Part shown: one piece after another, positions 18,074 to 30,676 of the stretch | How positions within the stretch are numbered: the first letter of the stretch is position 1 | Layout: the number at the start of each line of letters is the position of its first letter | Position numbers and translations under genes: made by a program | Notes under the pieces: model-generated | What the model was told of the DNA's origin: nothing | Databases searched by the model: none | What the model saw: the letters and a program-made list of their open reading frames with translations, nothing else | Source of the DNA: Stutzerimonas zhaodongensis | GTDB taxonomy: Bacteria; Pseudomonadota; Gammaproteobacteria; Pseudomonadales; Pseudomonadaceae | Direction: 5' to 3' | Assembly (NCBI RefSeq): GCF_003696365.1 | Contig: NZ_RFFM01000006.1 | Coordinates: forward strand, 1 to 64,000 | DNA: 64,000 nt

Positions 18074-19165
18074 ATGCCCTCGATTTCCCCTGCCGAACTT
18101 GAAGCCCGCCTACGCCTGCATTTGCTGCCGGAGGTTGGTCCTCGGCGTCTGCAAAAGCTGTTCAGCGCATTCCCCAACGCCTCATCTGCACTCAGCGCGC
18201 CTGCCTCCGCCTGGCGTGCGCTTGGGTTGCCAGCAAGCTGCGCCGAGCCCAGACGCAGCCCCGAGATCCGCGAGCGTGCCGCACTGGCGTTGAGCTGGCT
18301 TGAGCAGCCTGGCCATCAGGTGCTGATGTGGGACGACGCGCACTATCCTGCATTGCTGGGAGAGCTGCCAGACGCGCCGCCACTGCTATTTGTTGATGGA
18401 GACCCAAGCCTGCTCGAGCGACCCCAGCTGGCCATAGTGGGTAGCCGTCGTGCTTCCCGACCCGGATTGGACAACGCCACGGCCTTCGCAAGAAGCCTGG
18501 CGGGCGGCGGCTTCGTGATCACCAGCGGGCTCGCCTTGGGCATCGACGGCGCCGCGCATCAGGGCGCGCTGGATGTCGGCGGGAAGACCATCGCGGTGCT
18601 GGGCACCGGTCTGCAGCAACTATACCCACGTCGGCACCTTGGTCTTGCCGCCCGGATCGTCGAAGGCGGTGGCGCCCTGGTTTCAGAATTTCCGCTGGAC
18701 TGTCCACCGCAGGCGACCAACTTCCCACGCCGTAATCGAATCATCAGCGGCCTTTCGCTGGGCGTGCTGGTGGTCGAGGCCAGCCCGTCCAGCGGGTCAC
18801 TGATCACAGCTCGCCTCGCCGCCGAGCAGGGTCGAGAGGTCTACGCGATTCCTGGGTCGATTCATCATCCCGGCGCCCGCGGCTGTCACCAGTTGATACG
18901 ACAGGGCGCGGCGTTAGTAGAGAGTGTCGAAGACGTGCTGCAGGCGCTGCGCGGCTGGCAGCAGGCACCTGTCACTTCCCAGCCGCACCATTCTCGACAC
19001 TCTCATCCGTTGCTTGATCAACTGCACGCGGCGCCAATGACCAGCGAGACCCTCGCCATTGCAGTTGAGCAACCCTTGGCAGAGGTATTGGCAGATCTTA
19101 CCGAGCTGGAGATCGAAGGGCTGGTCGCCTGCGAGAATGGCGTCTGGATCGCGCGCGCAAGCTGA
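18074..19165 (+). CDS. dprA: DNA processing protein DprA
   Basis: A 363-aa protein that binds incoming single-stranded DNA and loads RecA during natural transformation. An N-terminal SAM-like helical part precedes the extended Rossmann fold (about residues 95-295) with [33 protein letters not shown] and [14 protein letters not shown]-terminal winged-helix domain (about residues 305-360) follows. P. stutzeri is a classic naturally transformable species, so the role is plausible here. tsaC follows after 61 bp. Confidence 0.95.
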   Translation: MPSISPAELEARLRLHLLPEVGPRRLQKLFSAFPNASSALSAPASAWRALGLPASCAEPRRSPEIRERAALALSWLEQPGHQVLMWDDAHYPALLGELPDAPPLLFVDGDPSLLERPQLAIVGSRRASRPGLDNATAFARSLAGGGFVITSGLALGIDGAAHQGALDVGGKTIAVLGTGLQQLYPRRHLGLAARIVEGGGALVSEFPLDCPPQATNFPRRNRIISGLSLGVLVVEASPSSGSLITARLAAEQGREVYAIPGSIHHPGARGCHQLIRQGAALVESVEDVLQALRGWQQAPVTSQPHHSRHSHPLLDQLHAAPMTSETLAIAVEQPLAEVLADLTELEIEGLVACENGVWIARAS

Positions 19166-19226
19166 GCCTGCTGGACGGCAACATGCGCTTGGGTACACTG
19201 CGCCGAACAAATCAGCGGAGGTCGCA

Positions 19227-19784
19227 ATGGTCGGCAATTGGCGTGTGCAGCAGGCAGCCCGGGTGGTCCGGCGTGGCGGGGTAATCGCCTATCCGACCGA
19301 GGCGGTTTGGGGGTTGGGTTGCGATCCATGGGACAGCGACGCGGTGCACCGGCTGTTGGCCCTCAAGGAGCGCCCGGTGGAGAAGGGACTGATTCTGGTG
19401 GCAGATTGCATCGAACAGTTCGATTTTCTGCTCGAAGATTTACCCGAGCGCTGGTTGGATCGCCTGACCGGCACCTGGCCTGGGCCTAACACCTGGCTGG
19501 TGCCGCATCGAGATCGCCTGCCGGACTGGATCACGGGCAAGCACGACAGTGTAGCGTTGCGTGTCAGCGACCATCCGCTGGTGGCGCGACTCTGTGCCTT
19601 TACCGGTCCCCTGGTATCCACTTCCGCCAACCCTGCCGGTCGGCCTTCGGCACGCTCGCGGTTGCGGGTCGAGCAGTATTTTCCTGGCCAGCTGGACGGC
19701 GTACTGGGTGGCTCCCTGGGCGGCCGGCGCAACCCCAGCACCATCAGGGACCTGCGCAACGGCGAGGTGATTCGGCCGTCCTGA
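19227..19784 (+). CDS. tsaC: Threonylcarbamoyl-AMP synthase TsaC (YrdC/RimN)
   Basis: A 185-aa YrdC-domain enzyme that makes threonylcarbamoyl-adenylate for t6A37 modification of tRNA. Conserved blocks are [18 protein letters not shown], the KERP region and [14 protein letters not shown] 19227 has a GGAGGT site 5 nt upstream. Same length as PA0022. It converges with qor. Confidence 0.95.
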   Translation: MVGNWRVQQAARVVRRGGVIAYPTEAVWGLGCDPWDSDAVHRLLALKERPVEKGLILVADCIEQFDFLLEDLPERWLDRLTGTWPGPNTWLVPHRDRLPDWITGKHDSVALRVSDHPLVARLCAFTGPLVSTSANPAGRPSARSRLRVEQYFPGQLDGVLGGSLGGRRNPSTIRDLRNGEVIRPS

Positions 19785-19820
19785 GCCGGGCCAGGGAGAT
19801 ACAGCCTACGGATGTATGGC

Positions 19821-21870
<2,050 letters not shown>

Positions 21871-21912
21871 CCCGCCCTTTTTGCTGTAATCGCACTGTAT
21901 TCAGGAGCTTTC

Positions 21913-22731
21913 ATGGACCGCTACGGCGTCTTCGGTAACCCCATCGGCCACAGCAAATCGCCACAGATCCATCGCCTGTTCGCCGAGCAGACCGGCCAGA
22001 GCCTCAGCTACGAGCCGCTCCTGGCGCCGCAGGATGACTTCCCAGGTTTTGCTCGGGAGTTCTTCTCGCACGGGCTGGGTGCCAACGTCACCGTGCCATT
22101 CAAGGAGCAAGCCTTTCGCCTGGCCGACCAGTTGAGCGAACGAGCGCAGCGAGCTGGCGCGGTCAATACCCTGAAAAAGCTCGATGACGGCACGCTTCTG
22201 GGCGACAACACAGATGGCATCGGCCTGGTTCGAGACCTGCTGGATAACGCCGGCGTGGCATTGCAGGGAAAGCGCATCCTGCTGCTTGGCGCGGGTGGCG
22301 CTGTGCGTGGCGTGCTGGAACCGCTGCTGGTGCAAAGGCCGGCAGAGCTGGTGATAGCCAACAGAACCTTGAGCAAGGCGCAGCAGCTGGCAAGCGAATT
22401 CGCTGAGCTGGGGCCGCTACGCGCCGCTGCCTTCGACCAACTGACCGGCTCGTTCGATGTGATCATCAACGGCACTTCGGCCAGCCTTGGTGGAGCGCTG
22501 CCACCGCTGAACGAAAGCCTGGTTCGCGCCGGTGAAACCTTCTGCTACGACATGATGTACGGGGCCGAACGGACGCCATTCTGCGCCTGGGCTGAGGGTC
22601 TTGGCGCGCTGGCGCGCGATGGCCTGGGCATGTTGGTCGAGCAGGCCGCGGCGGCATTCGAATTGTGGCGAGGGGTGCGACCGGAGTCGGCAGGCGTATT
22701 GGCGCAACTGCGCAGTCAGCTGACGGGCTGA
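21913..22731 (+). CDS. aroE: Shikimate dehydrogenase (NADP+)
   Basis: A 272-aa enzyme of the shikimate pathway reducing 3-dehydroshikimate. Substrate-binding NPIGHSKSP (residues 9-17), catalytic Lys in NVTVPFKE, Asp in NTDGIG, and NADP-binding GAGGAVRGV and NRT. CAGGAG lies 8 nt before the ATG. End of the conserved housekeeping block. Confidence 0.97.
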   Translation: MDRYGVFGNPIGHSKSPQIHRLFAEQTGQSLSYEPLLAPQDDFPGFAREFFSHGLGANVTVPFKEQAFRLADQLSERAQRAGAVNTLKKLDDGTLLGDNTDGIGLVRDLLDNAGVALQGKRILLLGAGGAVRGVLEPLLVQRPAELVIANRTLSKAQQLASEFAELGPLRAAAFDQLTGSFDVIINGTSASLGGALPPLNESLVRAGETFCYDMMYGAERTPFCAWAEGLGALARDGLGMLVEQAAAAFELWRGVRPESAGVLAQLRSQLTG

Positions 22732-22752
22732 TTCAGCACTAGAGAACCTGGA

Positions 22753-23364
22753 TCAGAAGCGGAAGTGAATCTGCTGATGCAGGTGCTGCGGGCTCTCCAG
22801 CTCATCAACCATGCCAGCAGCGATGCGCCGTAGCTGTACGCGACGATCCTCGGCAGCTAGCCCTTCAAGATTGCTGAAGTCCTCGATCGACAGGTCTTCA
22901 CCCTCGGTTAGGGCGTCCACCAGCGTCCACTTGAGCGGATGTTCGGCCAGTCGCTGAAGGGCAGCGGCAACGTCCGGCTCTTCGCTGTGGGCGCTCAAGT
23001 CAGCCGTCAGCAGAAGCCGCTCGACACCGACTTTTGGAAGCCCGGTGAGCAAAGCATCTACCGCCTGATAGAAGCCCTGATGTTGCCCGGATTCGGCACG
23101 ACCCGATGCGGTAGGAACCGACGGGCTGTCGAACAGGCAGATAACCGCGTCCATTCCAGCGACGCTCTGCGACACACTGATGCCGTCGAACAGGTCGCCG
23201 GGTTTGGCCCTGAGGCCCGGACGCACGGTCATGGAGTTGAGGTCGTCGACGAGCGCGACGACCTCATGCTGACGAGTCAGCAACTCACACAACAAGGCGT
23301 TGCCCAGACTCGAATGCGCTCCATAGAGCGCAAACTTGAGCCGGGGAGTCTCTGCGTTGAGCAT
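22753..23364 (-). CDS. NAD(P)-binding Rossmann-fold protein, atypical SDR-like
   Basis: A 203-aa protein with an N-terminal Rossmann signature (KFALYGAHSSLGNALLCELL, about residues 10-30), followed by a VVALVDD strand and a VICLFDSPS strand, as in NAD(P)H-binding epimerase-like proteins. The usual YxxxK catalytic pair is not evident, so it may bind nucleotide without acting as a classical dehydrogenase. It converges with aroE and lies just downstream of the DUF883 gene, probably in one transcript. Confidence 0.7.
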   Translation of the reverse strand: MLNAETPRLKFALYGAHSSLGNALLCELLTRQHEVVALVDDLNSMTVRPGLRAKPGDLFDGISVSQSVAGMDAVICLFDSPSVPTASGRAESGQHQGFYQAVDALLTGLPKVGVERLLLTADLSAHSEEPDVAAALQRLAEHPLKWTLVDALTEGEDLSIEDFSNLEGLAAEDRRVQLRRIAAGMVDELESPQHLHQQIHFRF

Positions 23365-23378
23365 GAGCGCAGCGGCTC

Positions 23379-23690
23379 TTAGCGGCGTGTAACCAGATAG
23401 CCGATCAGCGCTACAGCGCCGGCGGCCAGAGCCACAGTGCTCAGCGGATGTTCACGGGCGCAATCCTTGGCCATGCGGCTGGCTTCGCGGCTGCGCTTGG
23501 ACAGATCACGGCGGTGCGAGTCGAAATCTGTGTCATTCCACAGCGACTCCGCGCGGGAACGCAGCGAATCGAAGCGATGCTTCGAGCTGCGGGTCGCGTC
23601 GTCCTTCAGCTCGTCGAGAGCAGCCATCAGGTTGTGGATTTCGCTTTCGATTTCGTCGCGGGTGGTGGGCTTGCGGCTGAAGCGGGACAT
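23379..23690 (-). CDS. DUF883 (ElaB/YqjD) ribosome-associated membrane-anchored protein
   Basis: A 103-aa protein. It has an N-terminal charged helical region with DEIESEIHNLMAALDEL coiled-coil character and a C-terminal single membrane helix (HPLSTVALAAGAVALIGYLVTRR, about residues 80-103). This is the ElaB/YqjD/YgaM layout; those proteins anchor stationary-phase ribosomes to the inner membrane in E. coli. GGGGAG precedes the ATG. The role here is inferred from family layout. Confidence 0.82.
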   Translation of the reverse strand: MSRFSRKPTTRDEIESEIHNLMAALDELKDDATRSSKHRFDSLRSRAESLWNDTDFDSHRRDLSKRSREASRMAKDCAREHPLSTVALAAGAVALIGYLVTRR

Positions 23691-24052
23691 AGTCTTTCTC
23701 CCCAGTGAGTGTGCAGGTTGGACCCCATCGTCGTCTGAAGGTGCAGCGACATTAGCGGCCCTGATAGGTAGCGGACCCGCTCTGCGCTTGGTGGTTCCCG
23801 TCGGTCAGCCCGATTCCTGGCAAGCGCTCTGACGCCGATAAGAGCTAAGCGCCCCCATTCGCATGCTTGGGCTCACCGGGGCTGCGGGCGCGGTGCGCTG
23901 GATCTTCTTCTACACTTCGATTGCACCGCGGCCGGTGCGCTGAATTGTCGCCCCGGTTGTTGCACCACTCGCCGTAGCTGAACCGAACAAGCGAAGCGGC
24001 GTGTCGTGAACAGGGCGGGAATGGCGTTGAACGCGCCGAAATTTAAAGCTGC

Positions 24053-24087
24053 AACCCCCTTATTTGTGAACGGGGTTTACCTATAAT
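24053..24087 (+). promoter_or_regulatory. Promoter region of pbpG
   Basis: A perfect TATAAT at 24082-24087 sits before pbpG. No good -35 lies at the right spacing, but an inverted repeat AACCCC (24053-24058) / GGGGTT (24072-24077) is centred near where the -35 should be, a possible operator. The rest of the 450-bp gap from 23691 holds nothing I recognise. Confidence 0.5.
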
Positions 24088-24140
24088 GCGCGCTGCGTCT
24101 GTTGTTGATCGGCGCTTCGTATTCAATTGCCAATTCATCG

Positions 24141-25094
24141 GTGTCTATCTTGAAAGTACGTCAAACCATCCTCGGCCTGCTGCTCGCGTGCGGCGGTGTC
24201 ATGTTGTCCCCCTCCGTCACCGCTGCATCACAAACTGCCATGCAGCAGGAACTCGCCTCCGGCAGCGCGTTGGTCATCGACCTTAAAACCAACGAAGTGC
24301 TTTATTCCAGTAACCCTGACTTCGTCGTGCCTATCGCTTCGGTAACCAAGTTGATGACCGCCATGGTCACGCTGGATGCCAATCTTCCCCTGGATCAACG
24401 CCTGCCCGTGACCATCCGCGATGCGCGCGAAATGCAGGGCGTGTTCTCCCGAGTGCGGATCGGCAGCGAGATCAGTCGCCGGGAAATGCTCCTATTGACG
24501 CTGATGTCGTCCGAGAATCGCGCCGCTGCGAGCCTGGCACACCATTATCCGGGCGGCTACGGCGCCTTCATCAAGGCGATGAACGACAAGGCCGCGGCGC
24601 TGGGCATGACCCACACGCGCTATGTCGAACCCACCGGCCTGTCCGAACTGAACGTGTCCAGCGCGAATGATCTGGTCAAGCTGCTCAAGGCCAGCCAGGG
24701 CTACTCGCTGATCGAGCAGTTCAGCACTACCTCCGAGAAAACGGTCGCCTTTCAGAAGCCCAACTACACACTCGGCTTTCGTAACACCAACGCGCTGGTG
24801 CGCAAGCCCGACTGGAGCATTCAGCTGACCAAAACCGGCTTCACCAACGCCGCCGGGCACTGTCTGGTGATGCGCACAGTGATGAACAAGCGGCCGGTGG
24901 CCTTCGTGGTTCTCGACGCGTTCGGCAAGTACACCCACATGGCTGACGCCAACCGGCTCAAGAAGTGGATGGAGACCGGAAAGGTGACCCCGGTGGCACC
25001 GGCTGCGCTGGCCTACAAGCAGCAGAAAATGGCCGAGCGCCAGTTGGCTGGCCAACCGGGCGACGCGGCTGCTGCGGTATTGGGTACGCGTTGA
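24141..25094 (+). CDS. pbpG: D-alanyl-D-alanine endopeptidase (PBP7/8)
   Basis: A periplasmic low-molecular-weight penicillin-binding protein that cleaves peptidoglycan cross-links. The three active-site motifs are present: SVTK (SxxK), SEN (SxN) and KTG. The N-terminal signal peptide [21 protein letters not shown] precedes the mature S11 peptidase domain. The start is unclear: the frame opens at TTG 24102, but GTG 24141 (317 aa) or TTG 24150 leaves a normal signal peptide; none has a good ribosome site. The TATAAT at 24082 fits all of these. Confidence 0.88.
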   Translation: MSILKVRQTILGLLLACGGVMLSPSVTAASQTAMQQELASGSALVIDLKTNEVLYSSNPDFVVPIASVTKLMTAMVTLDANLPLDQRLPVTIRDAREMQGVFSRVRIGSEISRREMLLLTLMSSENRAAASLAHHYPGGYGAFIKAMNDKAAALGMTHTRYVEPTGLSELNVSSANDLVKLLKASQGYSLIEQFSTTSEKTVAFQKPNYTLGFRNTNALVRKPDWSIQLTKTGFTNAAGHCLVMRTVMNKRPVAFVVLDAFGKYTHMADANRLKKWMETGKVTPVAPAALAYKQQKMAERQLAGQPGDAAAAVLGTR

Positions 25095-25183
25095 TAGGGC
25101 AAGGCCGTAACGCAACGCCTGGCTATTGTAGCCGGACGAAGATCGCTGCCACGCGGTAACGGCTGACCGGCTCGACGGCGACA

Positions 25184-26887
25184 TCAGCCGCCGCGGTTGT
25201 CGTAGGCCGCTTCGCTGCTGTCCTGCTCCGCGGCCGCGTTCAATTCTTGCGTGAGGTGGGCTTTCAGGCGAATCAAGCCCTCCTCCCCCCAGCCTTCCGG
25301 CTCGGTCACTGTCATCCAGGCATCTATGTAGTCGCTTGGTGCATAAACGTGCCCGAAACCTGGTGGCGTGGGTGTCGTCACGGCCATGTCCACCGCCAGC
25401 TGCAGCATCGTGACCAGCGGAAACCAGCGCAGGCTGGGCGCGACATCCGGGCCGCGCGGTGCGCTCAGCCAGTCCGGACGGCGCCAGGCGTAGCGGTAGT
25501 CGAAGAAGGTGATGGGGTCACTGGCGTATTGCAGATAGAGCAGCCGCATCGGCCCCCAAGGGGCATCAGGCGGCTCAGGTGTTCCGTGCTGATTCATGAA
25601 GCGCACGAAGCGGCCGTCGCGGAACTGCGGTCGCCATTGCGGGCTGTCCGGGTCGCGGTCATTGGTGATCCGTCGCCACAGCTCGCTCTTGAACGGCGGG
25701 CCACTCCATAGCGCACCCTGGAAAGGGTCGCCGAGCAGCTCATGCAGCTCCCATGAACGTTGCGAGTGCAGCGCCCCGAGGCTCAGGCCGTGAAGGTATA
25801 GCCGTGGCCGCTGATCGCCAGGGAGCGCGCTCCAGTATCGGTACACCTCGGCAAACAACGCGCGTGCCACATCGGCGCCGTACTCGGCCTCTACCAACAG
25901 TGAGAGCGGGCTGTTCAGATAGGAATATTGCAGAGCAGCGCTGGCGATATCGCCGTCATGCAGGTACTCGACCGTATTCATGGCGGCGGGGTCGATCCAG
26001 CCAGTGCCGGTCGGAGTGACGAGCACCAACACCGAGCGATCGAATGCGCCGGTGCGCACCAGCTCGCGCAGGGCGAGCCGGGCACGTTCGGCAGGGGCCT
26101 CAGCGGCACGCAAGCCGACATAGACACGGATCGGCTCTTGCGCCGCACGCCCGGTCACCGCAGCGATTTCTTCGGCTGTCGGGCCAGATGCAATGTACTC
26201 GCGGCCGGTGCGGCCCAGTTCGTCCCAGCGCAGCAGCGACTCGCTGCTGCCACTTCTGAGCGGCGACTCGGGTTGCGCAGATTCCGGCTCGATCAGCGCA
26301 TCGTACTGCGCAAAGGAGGCGTCCAACGCACGCAGCGCCTGGGTCACCAGCACATCGCTCACCAATGACCAGAACAGCGCCAAAGCCAGCAGCACACCCA
26401 GAACGTTGGCCACGCGACGCGGCAGGAAGCGATCCGCGTGGCGCGAGATGTAGCCCGACAACAGACTGTAGATACGGGCCAGGATCAGCAGAACCAGAAA
26501 GGTCGTCAGCGCGGTCAGCACCACTTCCAGCAGATGACCGCTGGTGACCGGTGCCATGCCCATCAGCAGGCGGACCGAGTTCTGCCAACCCGTCACCTGG
26601 CTGAGGAAGTACCCCGCAAGAGCTGCGCAGATGATGGCGATGACGACGTTTACGGGGCTGCGCAGGCGCTCTGGTGGCTCCGACAACCCCAGGTAGCGCC
26701 ACAGCCAACGGAAAAACACGCCAACGCCATAGCCTGCGGCCAAGGCCGCACCGGCGAGCACACCTTGGCTCAGGGTCGAGCGCGGCAACAGCGAGGGCAG
26801 CAGCGCGGCACAGAAAAACAGCGTGCCCAGTAACAGGCCAAAACCGGACAACGTGCGCCAGGCGGATAACGATGCGCGAAGCCTCAT
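25184..26887 (-). CDS. Membrane-anchored alpha/beta-hydrolase (Abhydrolase_9 family)
   Basis: A 567-aa protein. The N-terminal half (about residues 10-195) holds four to six hydrophobic segments. The soluble C-terminal half contains a nucleophile elbow GLSLGA (about residue 375), preceded by YLH and followed by SGPPF, as in the PF10081/PF15420 family of proteins with unknown substrates. ATG 26887 with GGGAG 5 nt upstream; the 4-residue TTG extension is not preferred. Stand-alone gene; the REP array begins about 150 bp upstream. Confidence 0.78.
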   Translation of the reverse strand: MRLRASLSAWRTLSGFGLLLGTLFFCAALLPSLLPRSTLSQGVLAGAALAAGYGVGVFFRWLWRYLGLSEPPERLRSPVNVVIAIICAALAGYFLSQVTGWQNSVRLLMGMAPVTSGHLLEVVLTALTTFLVLLILARIYSLLSGYISRHADRFLPRRVANVLGVLLALALFWSLVSDVLVTQALRALDASFAQYDALIEPESAQPESPLRSGSSESLLRWDELGRTGREYIASGPTAEEIAAVTGRAAQEPIRVYVGLRAAEAPAERARLALRELVRTGAFDRSVLVLVTPTGTGWIDPAAMNTVEYLHDGDIASAALQYSYLNSPLSLLVEAEYGADVARALFAEVYRYWSALPGDQRPRLYLHGLSLGALHSQRSWELHELLGDPFQGALWSGPPFKSELWRRITNDRDPDSPQWRPQFRDGRFVRFMNQHGTPEPPDAPWGPMRLLYLQYASDPITFFDYRYAWRRPDWLSAPRGPDVAPSLRWFPLVTMLQLAVDMAVTTPTPPGFGHVYAPSDYIDAWMTVTEPEGWGEEGLIRLKAHLTQELNAAAEQDSSEAAYDNRGG

Positions 26888-27035
26888 CTGAACTCCCAAG
26901 CTTCGACAATGAGTGAAATGACGGCGGCTGCCGCTTGGTCTTTTCGAGGCGTCCGGGCCGTTGCGGTTCCCTTCTCAATCGACTCCCGCCTTGTTAGTGG
27001 CCAACGATATCCATCAGCCAGTACCGCCCCGCGCC

Positions 27036-27220
27036 GTCTGTAGGAGCCAGCTTGCTGGCGATCTTTTTGGGACACCGCGCAGGCGCTGATCGCCAGCAAG
27101 CTGGCTCCTACGAAAGCGTGGCCCGCGGTTTGACGTTGAGCTGGGTAGACGTGCTGCCGTCGCTGAAGGGGTGACCGTAAAAGAGCAACGATGTCCAGGA
27201 TCTAGAATCACTCCGGCGCC
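27036..27220. repeat. REP-pair tandem repeat, unit 1 (185 bp)
   Basis: The unit starts GTCTGTAGGAGCCAGCTTGC. It contains a perfect 24-bp inverted pair (27040-27063 and 27088-27111), i.e. two REPs head to head as in a BIME, followed by a roughly 105-bp spacer. The next unit follows immediately with period exactly 185 bp. Confidence 0.9.
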
Positions 27221-27405
27221 GTCTGTAGGAGCCAGCTTGCTGGCGATCTTTTTGGAACACCGCGCAGGCGCGGATCGTCAGCGAGCTGGCTCCTACGAAA
27301 GCGTGGCCCGCGGTTTGACGTTGAGCTGGGTAGACGTGCTGCCGTCGCTGAAGGGGTAACCGGAAAAGAGCAACCATGTCCATGATCTTGAATCAGTCCG
27401 GCGCC
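27221..27405. repeat. REP-pair tandem repeat, unit 2 (185 bp)
   Basis: Nearly identical to unit 1 including the spacer, with a few substitutions (for example GGATCGTCAGCGAGCTGG in the right REP arm, which makes the inverted pair imperfect). Same length and phase as unit 1. Confidence 0.9.
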
Positions 27406-27575
27406 GTCTGTAGGAGCCAGCTTGCTGGCGATCTTTTTGGAACAACGCGCAGGCGCGGATCGCCAGCGAGCTGGCTCCTACGAAAGCGTGGTGCGTGGCT
27501 TGGCGTTGAGCGGGGTGCAGCCATCCAGCTTTCGCTGAAGTGGTGATCCATGCGATTTCAATGCAACGATGCCGA
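27406..27575. repeat. REP-pair tandem repeat, unit 3 (diverged 3' part)
   Basis: The REP pair (27410-27433 and 27458-27481) is kept, but the spacer after GAAAGCGTGG diverges from units 1 and 2 and fades into the trehalose synthase leader. The array therefore probably grew from this treS-proximal copy. Confidence 0.8.
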
Positions 27576-27632
27576 CCCGCTCTACTCAAACGTCTACATT
27601 TCCCCTCAGCGCACCGGGAACCAGACATCGTT

Positions 27633-29702
27633 ATGAGCACACCAGACAACACCTATATCGAGTGGCTGGAAAGCCAGTCCATGCTAAAAGCCGCCCGCGA
27701 CCGGGCCCGACTCTATGCAGGCCAGGCTCGCCTCTGGCAGCGGCCCTACGCGCAGGCGCGACCGCGCGATGCCAGCGCGATCTCCTCGGTATGGTTCACT
27801 GCCTACCCTGCGGCGATCATCACGCAAGAAGGTGGTTCGGTGCTGCAAGCGCTGGGGGATGATCGTCTCTGGAGCGCCTTGTCCGAGCTTGGCGTGCAAG
27901 GCATCCACAACGGGCCGATGAAGCGCTCCGGTGGGCTGCGCGGGCGTGACTACACGCCGACCATCGACGGCAACTTCGACCGCATCAGTTTCGAAATCGA
28001 CCCCAACCTCGGCACCGAGGCGGAAATGCAGCAGCTCAGCCGTATGGCCGCTGCGCACAACGCCATCGTCATCGATGACATCGTGCCGGCGCACACCGGC
28101 AAGGGCGCGGATTTCCGCCTCGCCGAGATGGCCTACGGCGATTACCCCGGTCTCTACCATATGGTCGAGATCAACGAGGAAGACTGGCCGCTGCTGCCCG
28201 AAGTGCCCAAGGGACGCGACGCGATCAACCTGCCGCCGCCGGTGGTCGATCAGCTCAAGGAAAAGCACTACATCGTCGGTCAGTTGCAGCGGGTGATCTT
28301 CTTCGAACCCGGCATCAAGGACACCGACTGGAGCGTGACCGGCGTGGTGACCGGGGTCGACGGCAAGCGGCGGCGCTGGGTCTATCTGCACTACTTCAAG
28401 GAAGGCCAGCCGTCGCTCAACTGGCTCGACCCGACGTTTGCCGCCCAGCAGCTGATCATCGGCGATGCGCTGCACGCCATCGACGTATCGGGCGCGCGGG
28501 TGCTGCGCCTGGACGCCAACGGCTTCCTCGGTGTCGAGCGCCGCGCGGAAGGCACCGCCTGGTCGGAGAGCCATCCGCTTTCGGTGACCGGCAACCAGCT
28601 GATCGCGGGCGCCATTCGCAAGGCCGGCGGCTTCAGCTTCCAGGAGCTGAACCTGACCATCGACGACATCGCTTCGATGTCCCACGGCGGGGCCGATCTC
28701 TCTTATGACTTCATCACCCGCCCGGCGTATCACCACGCCCTGGTCACCGGCGATACCGAGTTCCTGCGGCTGATGCTGCGTGAGGTCCACGCGTTCGGCA
28801 TCGACCCCGCTTCGCTGATCCACGCGATGCAGAACCACGACGAGCTGACCCTGGAGCTGGTGCATTTCTGGACGCTGCACGCGTACGACCATTATCACTA
28901 CCACGGGCAGACCCTATCCGGCGGCGTGCTGCGCGAGCACATCCGCGAGGAAATGTACGAACGGCTGACCGGCGAACATGCGCCCTATAACCTCAAGTTC
29001 GTCACCAACGGCGTGTCCTGCACCACCGTTAGCGTCATCACCGCGGCACTGGGCATACGTGACCTCAACACCATCACCGCAGCGGATATTCAACAGATTC
29101 AGCGCCTGCATATCCTGCTGGTGATGTTCAATGCCATGCAGCCTGGCGTGTTCGCCCTCTCCGGCTGGGATCTTGTCGGCGCATTGCCGCTGGAAGCCGA
29201 GCAGGTCGAACATCTGATGGCCGAAGGCGATACCCGCTGGCTGCACCGCGGCGGCTACGACCTGGCCGATATCGCGCCGGAAATGGAAACCTCAAGCGAA
29301 GGCCTGCCCAAGGCGCGTTCGCTGTACGGCAGCCTGGTCGAGCAGCTGAAGAACACCGGTTCGTTCGCCTGCCAGCTCAAGCGCATCCTCAGCGTGCGGC
29401 GTGCCTACGACATCGCGGCAAGCAAGCAGATCCTGATTCCCGATGTACAGGCGCCCGGCCTGCTGGTGATGGTTCACGAACTGCCCGCGGGTAAAGGCGT
29501 GCAAATCACCGCACTGAACTTCAGCGCCGAGACCATCAGCGAGACGGTCACCCTCCCCGGCGTGGCGCCTGGCCCGGTGGTGGACATCATTCATGAAAGC
29601 ATCGAAGGCGACCTCACCGAGAATGGCGAGATGACCTTCAACCTCGACCCTTACGAAGGTCTGGCGTTGCGTGTCGTGAGTGCGGCAGCGCCGGTGCTCT
29701 GA
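27633..29702 (+). CDS. treS: Trehalose synthase (maltose alpha-D-glucosyltransferase), GH13
   Basis: A 689-aa single-enzyme trehalose synthase that interconverts maltose and trehalose by intramolecular transglucosylation. It closely resembles the enzyme described from P. stutzeri (N-terminus [18 protein letters not shown]). GH13 catalytic residues are Asp294 in RLDANGF (nucleophile), Glu338 in FQELN (acid/base) and Asp403 in QNHDE. ATG 27633 gives the known length; the open frame from 27540 runs into repeats. The ribosome site is weak. No treY/treZ/otsAB neighbours, so it acts alone. Trehalose fits with ectoine uptake in osmoprotection. Confidence 0.92.
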   Translation: MSTPDNTYIEWLESQSMLKAARDRARLYAGQARLWQRPYAQARPRDASAISSVWFTAYPAAIITQEGGSVLQALGDDRLWSALSELGVQGIHNGPMKRSGGLRGRDYTPTIDGNFDRISFEIDPNLGTEAEMQQLSRMAAAHNAIVIDDIVPAHTGKGADFRLAEMAYGDYPGLYHMVEINEEDWPLLPEVPKGRDAINLPPPVVDQLKEKHYIVGQLQRVIFFEPGIKDTDWSVTGVVTGVDGKRRRWVYLHYFKEGQPSLNWLDPTFAAQQLIIGDALHAIDVSGARVLRLDANGFLGVERRAEGTAWSESHPLSVTGNQLIAGAIRKAGGFSFQELNLTIDDIASMSHGGADLSYDFITRPAYHHALVTGDTEFLRLMLREVHAFGIDPASLIHAMQNHDELTLELVHFWTLHAYDHYHYHGQTLSGGVLREHIREEMYERLTGEHAPYNLKFVTNGVSCTTVSVITAALGIRDLNTITAADIQQIQRLHILLVMFNAMQPGVFALSGWDLVGALPLEAEQVEHLMAEGDTRWLHRGGYDLADIAPEMETSSEGLPKARSLYGSLVEQLKNTGSFACQLKRILSVRRAYDIAASKQILIPDVQAPGLLVMVHELPAGKGVQITALNFSAETISETVTLPGVAPGPVVDIIHESIEGDLTENGEMTFNLDPYEGLALRVVSAAAPVL

Positions 29703-29795
29703 TCCGATCGCGGCTCTTCGCCTGGCAGGCCGGCGCAGCTATAGTGCGCGCCGGTCGCCATGCCGGCGTGCCGCTGACCTTGGCGAGCCCTTCTC

Positions 29796-30410
29796 GTGAC
29801 ATTGTTCCGCTATCTGCAGGCAGCTCTGGCTGCCGTGCTAGCCGCGTTGGCTATTCCGTCTCATGCCCAAACCGCCTGCCCCAGCGGTCAGCAACCGATC
29901 TGTCTCGGCAGCTGCGTGTGCGTGCCGGTTTCCCCCCAGAACTACGAAGCGCTATCCGAAAGGGTGCATTGGCTGGCGGCCGCCGGACTTGAAACCTGGA
30001 TTCGGCAATCACGCGATCAGCTGGCGCTCCAGGAAAGCCACCCCATCCCCTTGCACATTCGCTCGCAGCTGGAGCCTTATTACGACCTGGCGGTACTGGA
30101 AACGGCCCGATACCGGGTCGGCGACACCAGCGTGCTGACGGCGGCCAACACCCTTCTTCGCAACCCCGACATCGTCGCGGTGACGCTGATCGACATCATC
30201 GTCTTCCGCAACGAGGCCGATGCGCTGGATAACGTGGCCCTCTGGGCGCACGAGCTCAAGCACGTGGAGCAGTATCTGGAATGGGGTGTGGGCGAATTTG
30301 CCCGTCGCTACACCCGCGATTTCCGCAGCGTCGAACAGCCCGGCTATGCCATGGAACTGCAGATCGAGCGGGAAGCGGCCATGCGCGACGCCGACCAGAG
30401 CCGGCCGTAG
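29796..30410 (+). CDS. Secreted DUF4157-like protein with HExxH-type motif
   Basis: A 204-aa protein starting at GTG. Signal peptide (about residues 1-24, cleavage after SHA) is followed by a cysteine-rich start (ACPSGQQPICLGSCVCVPV, four Cys, likely disulfides). The C-terminal half contains ALWAHELKHVEQYLEWG, an H-E-L-K-H zinc-metallopeptidase-like motif seen in DUF4157 proteins. Probably periplasmic or exported. Substrate unknown; it may be structural rather than catalytic. It follows treS by 93 bp. Confidence 0.65.
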   Translation: MTLFRYLQAALAAVLAALAIPSHAQTACPSGQQPICLGSCVCVPVSPQNYEALSERVHWLAAAGLETWIRQSRDQLALQESHPIPLHIRSQLEPYYDLAVLETARYRVGDTSVLTAANTLLRNPDIVAVTLIDIIVFRNEADALDNVALWAHELKHVEQYLEWGVGEFARRYTRDFRSVEQPGYAMELQIEREAAMRDADQSRP

Positions 30411-30493
30411 CGCCGCTCAGCCGATTGCGCCGCCGGGATGGATCGGTTCCAGCCCGGCCCGGTCACAACCTTATCGTCCATTAGGAGTGCGCC

Positions 30494-30676
30494 ATGTCAG
30501 TCACCGTGACCAAGCTTCAAGGCAACGACATCCCGCCCGATATGCGTGGACCTGACGTCGAAGTCGTCTTTCGCGTGATCGATCAGCAGGGCAACGAGCA
30601 ATACCTGTTCGACGATGTCGAGGCCGCACAGGTGGCGGTGCGTGCAAGCGACGAAGACCTGCCTTCAAATAGCTGA
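30494..30676 (+). CDS. Small acidic hypothetical protein
   Basis: A 60-aa ORF with a good TTAGGAG ribosome site before its ATG. It is acidic with no Cys, signal peptide or membrane helix, and mid-protein VVFRVIDQQGNEQYLFDD looks like a beta-rich fold. I do not recognise a family. It stands 83 bp after the DUF4157-like gene. Confidence 0.6.
   Translation: MSVTVTKLQGNDIPPDMRGPDVEVVFRVIDQQGNEQYLFDDVEAAQVAVRASDEDLPSNS

Noticed and set aside
27036..27575. Regular spaced repeats that could be taken for a CRISPR array
   Set aside because: The spacers are nearly identical between units and the repeats are inverted REP pairs with 185-bp period; there are no cas genes.
27293..27652. Open frames running through the REP array (minus strand)
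   Set aside because: They are translated repeats; the same peptide recurs in each unit and no start or ribosome site is convincing.
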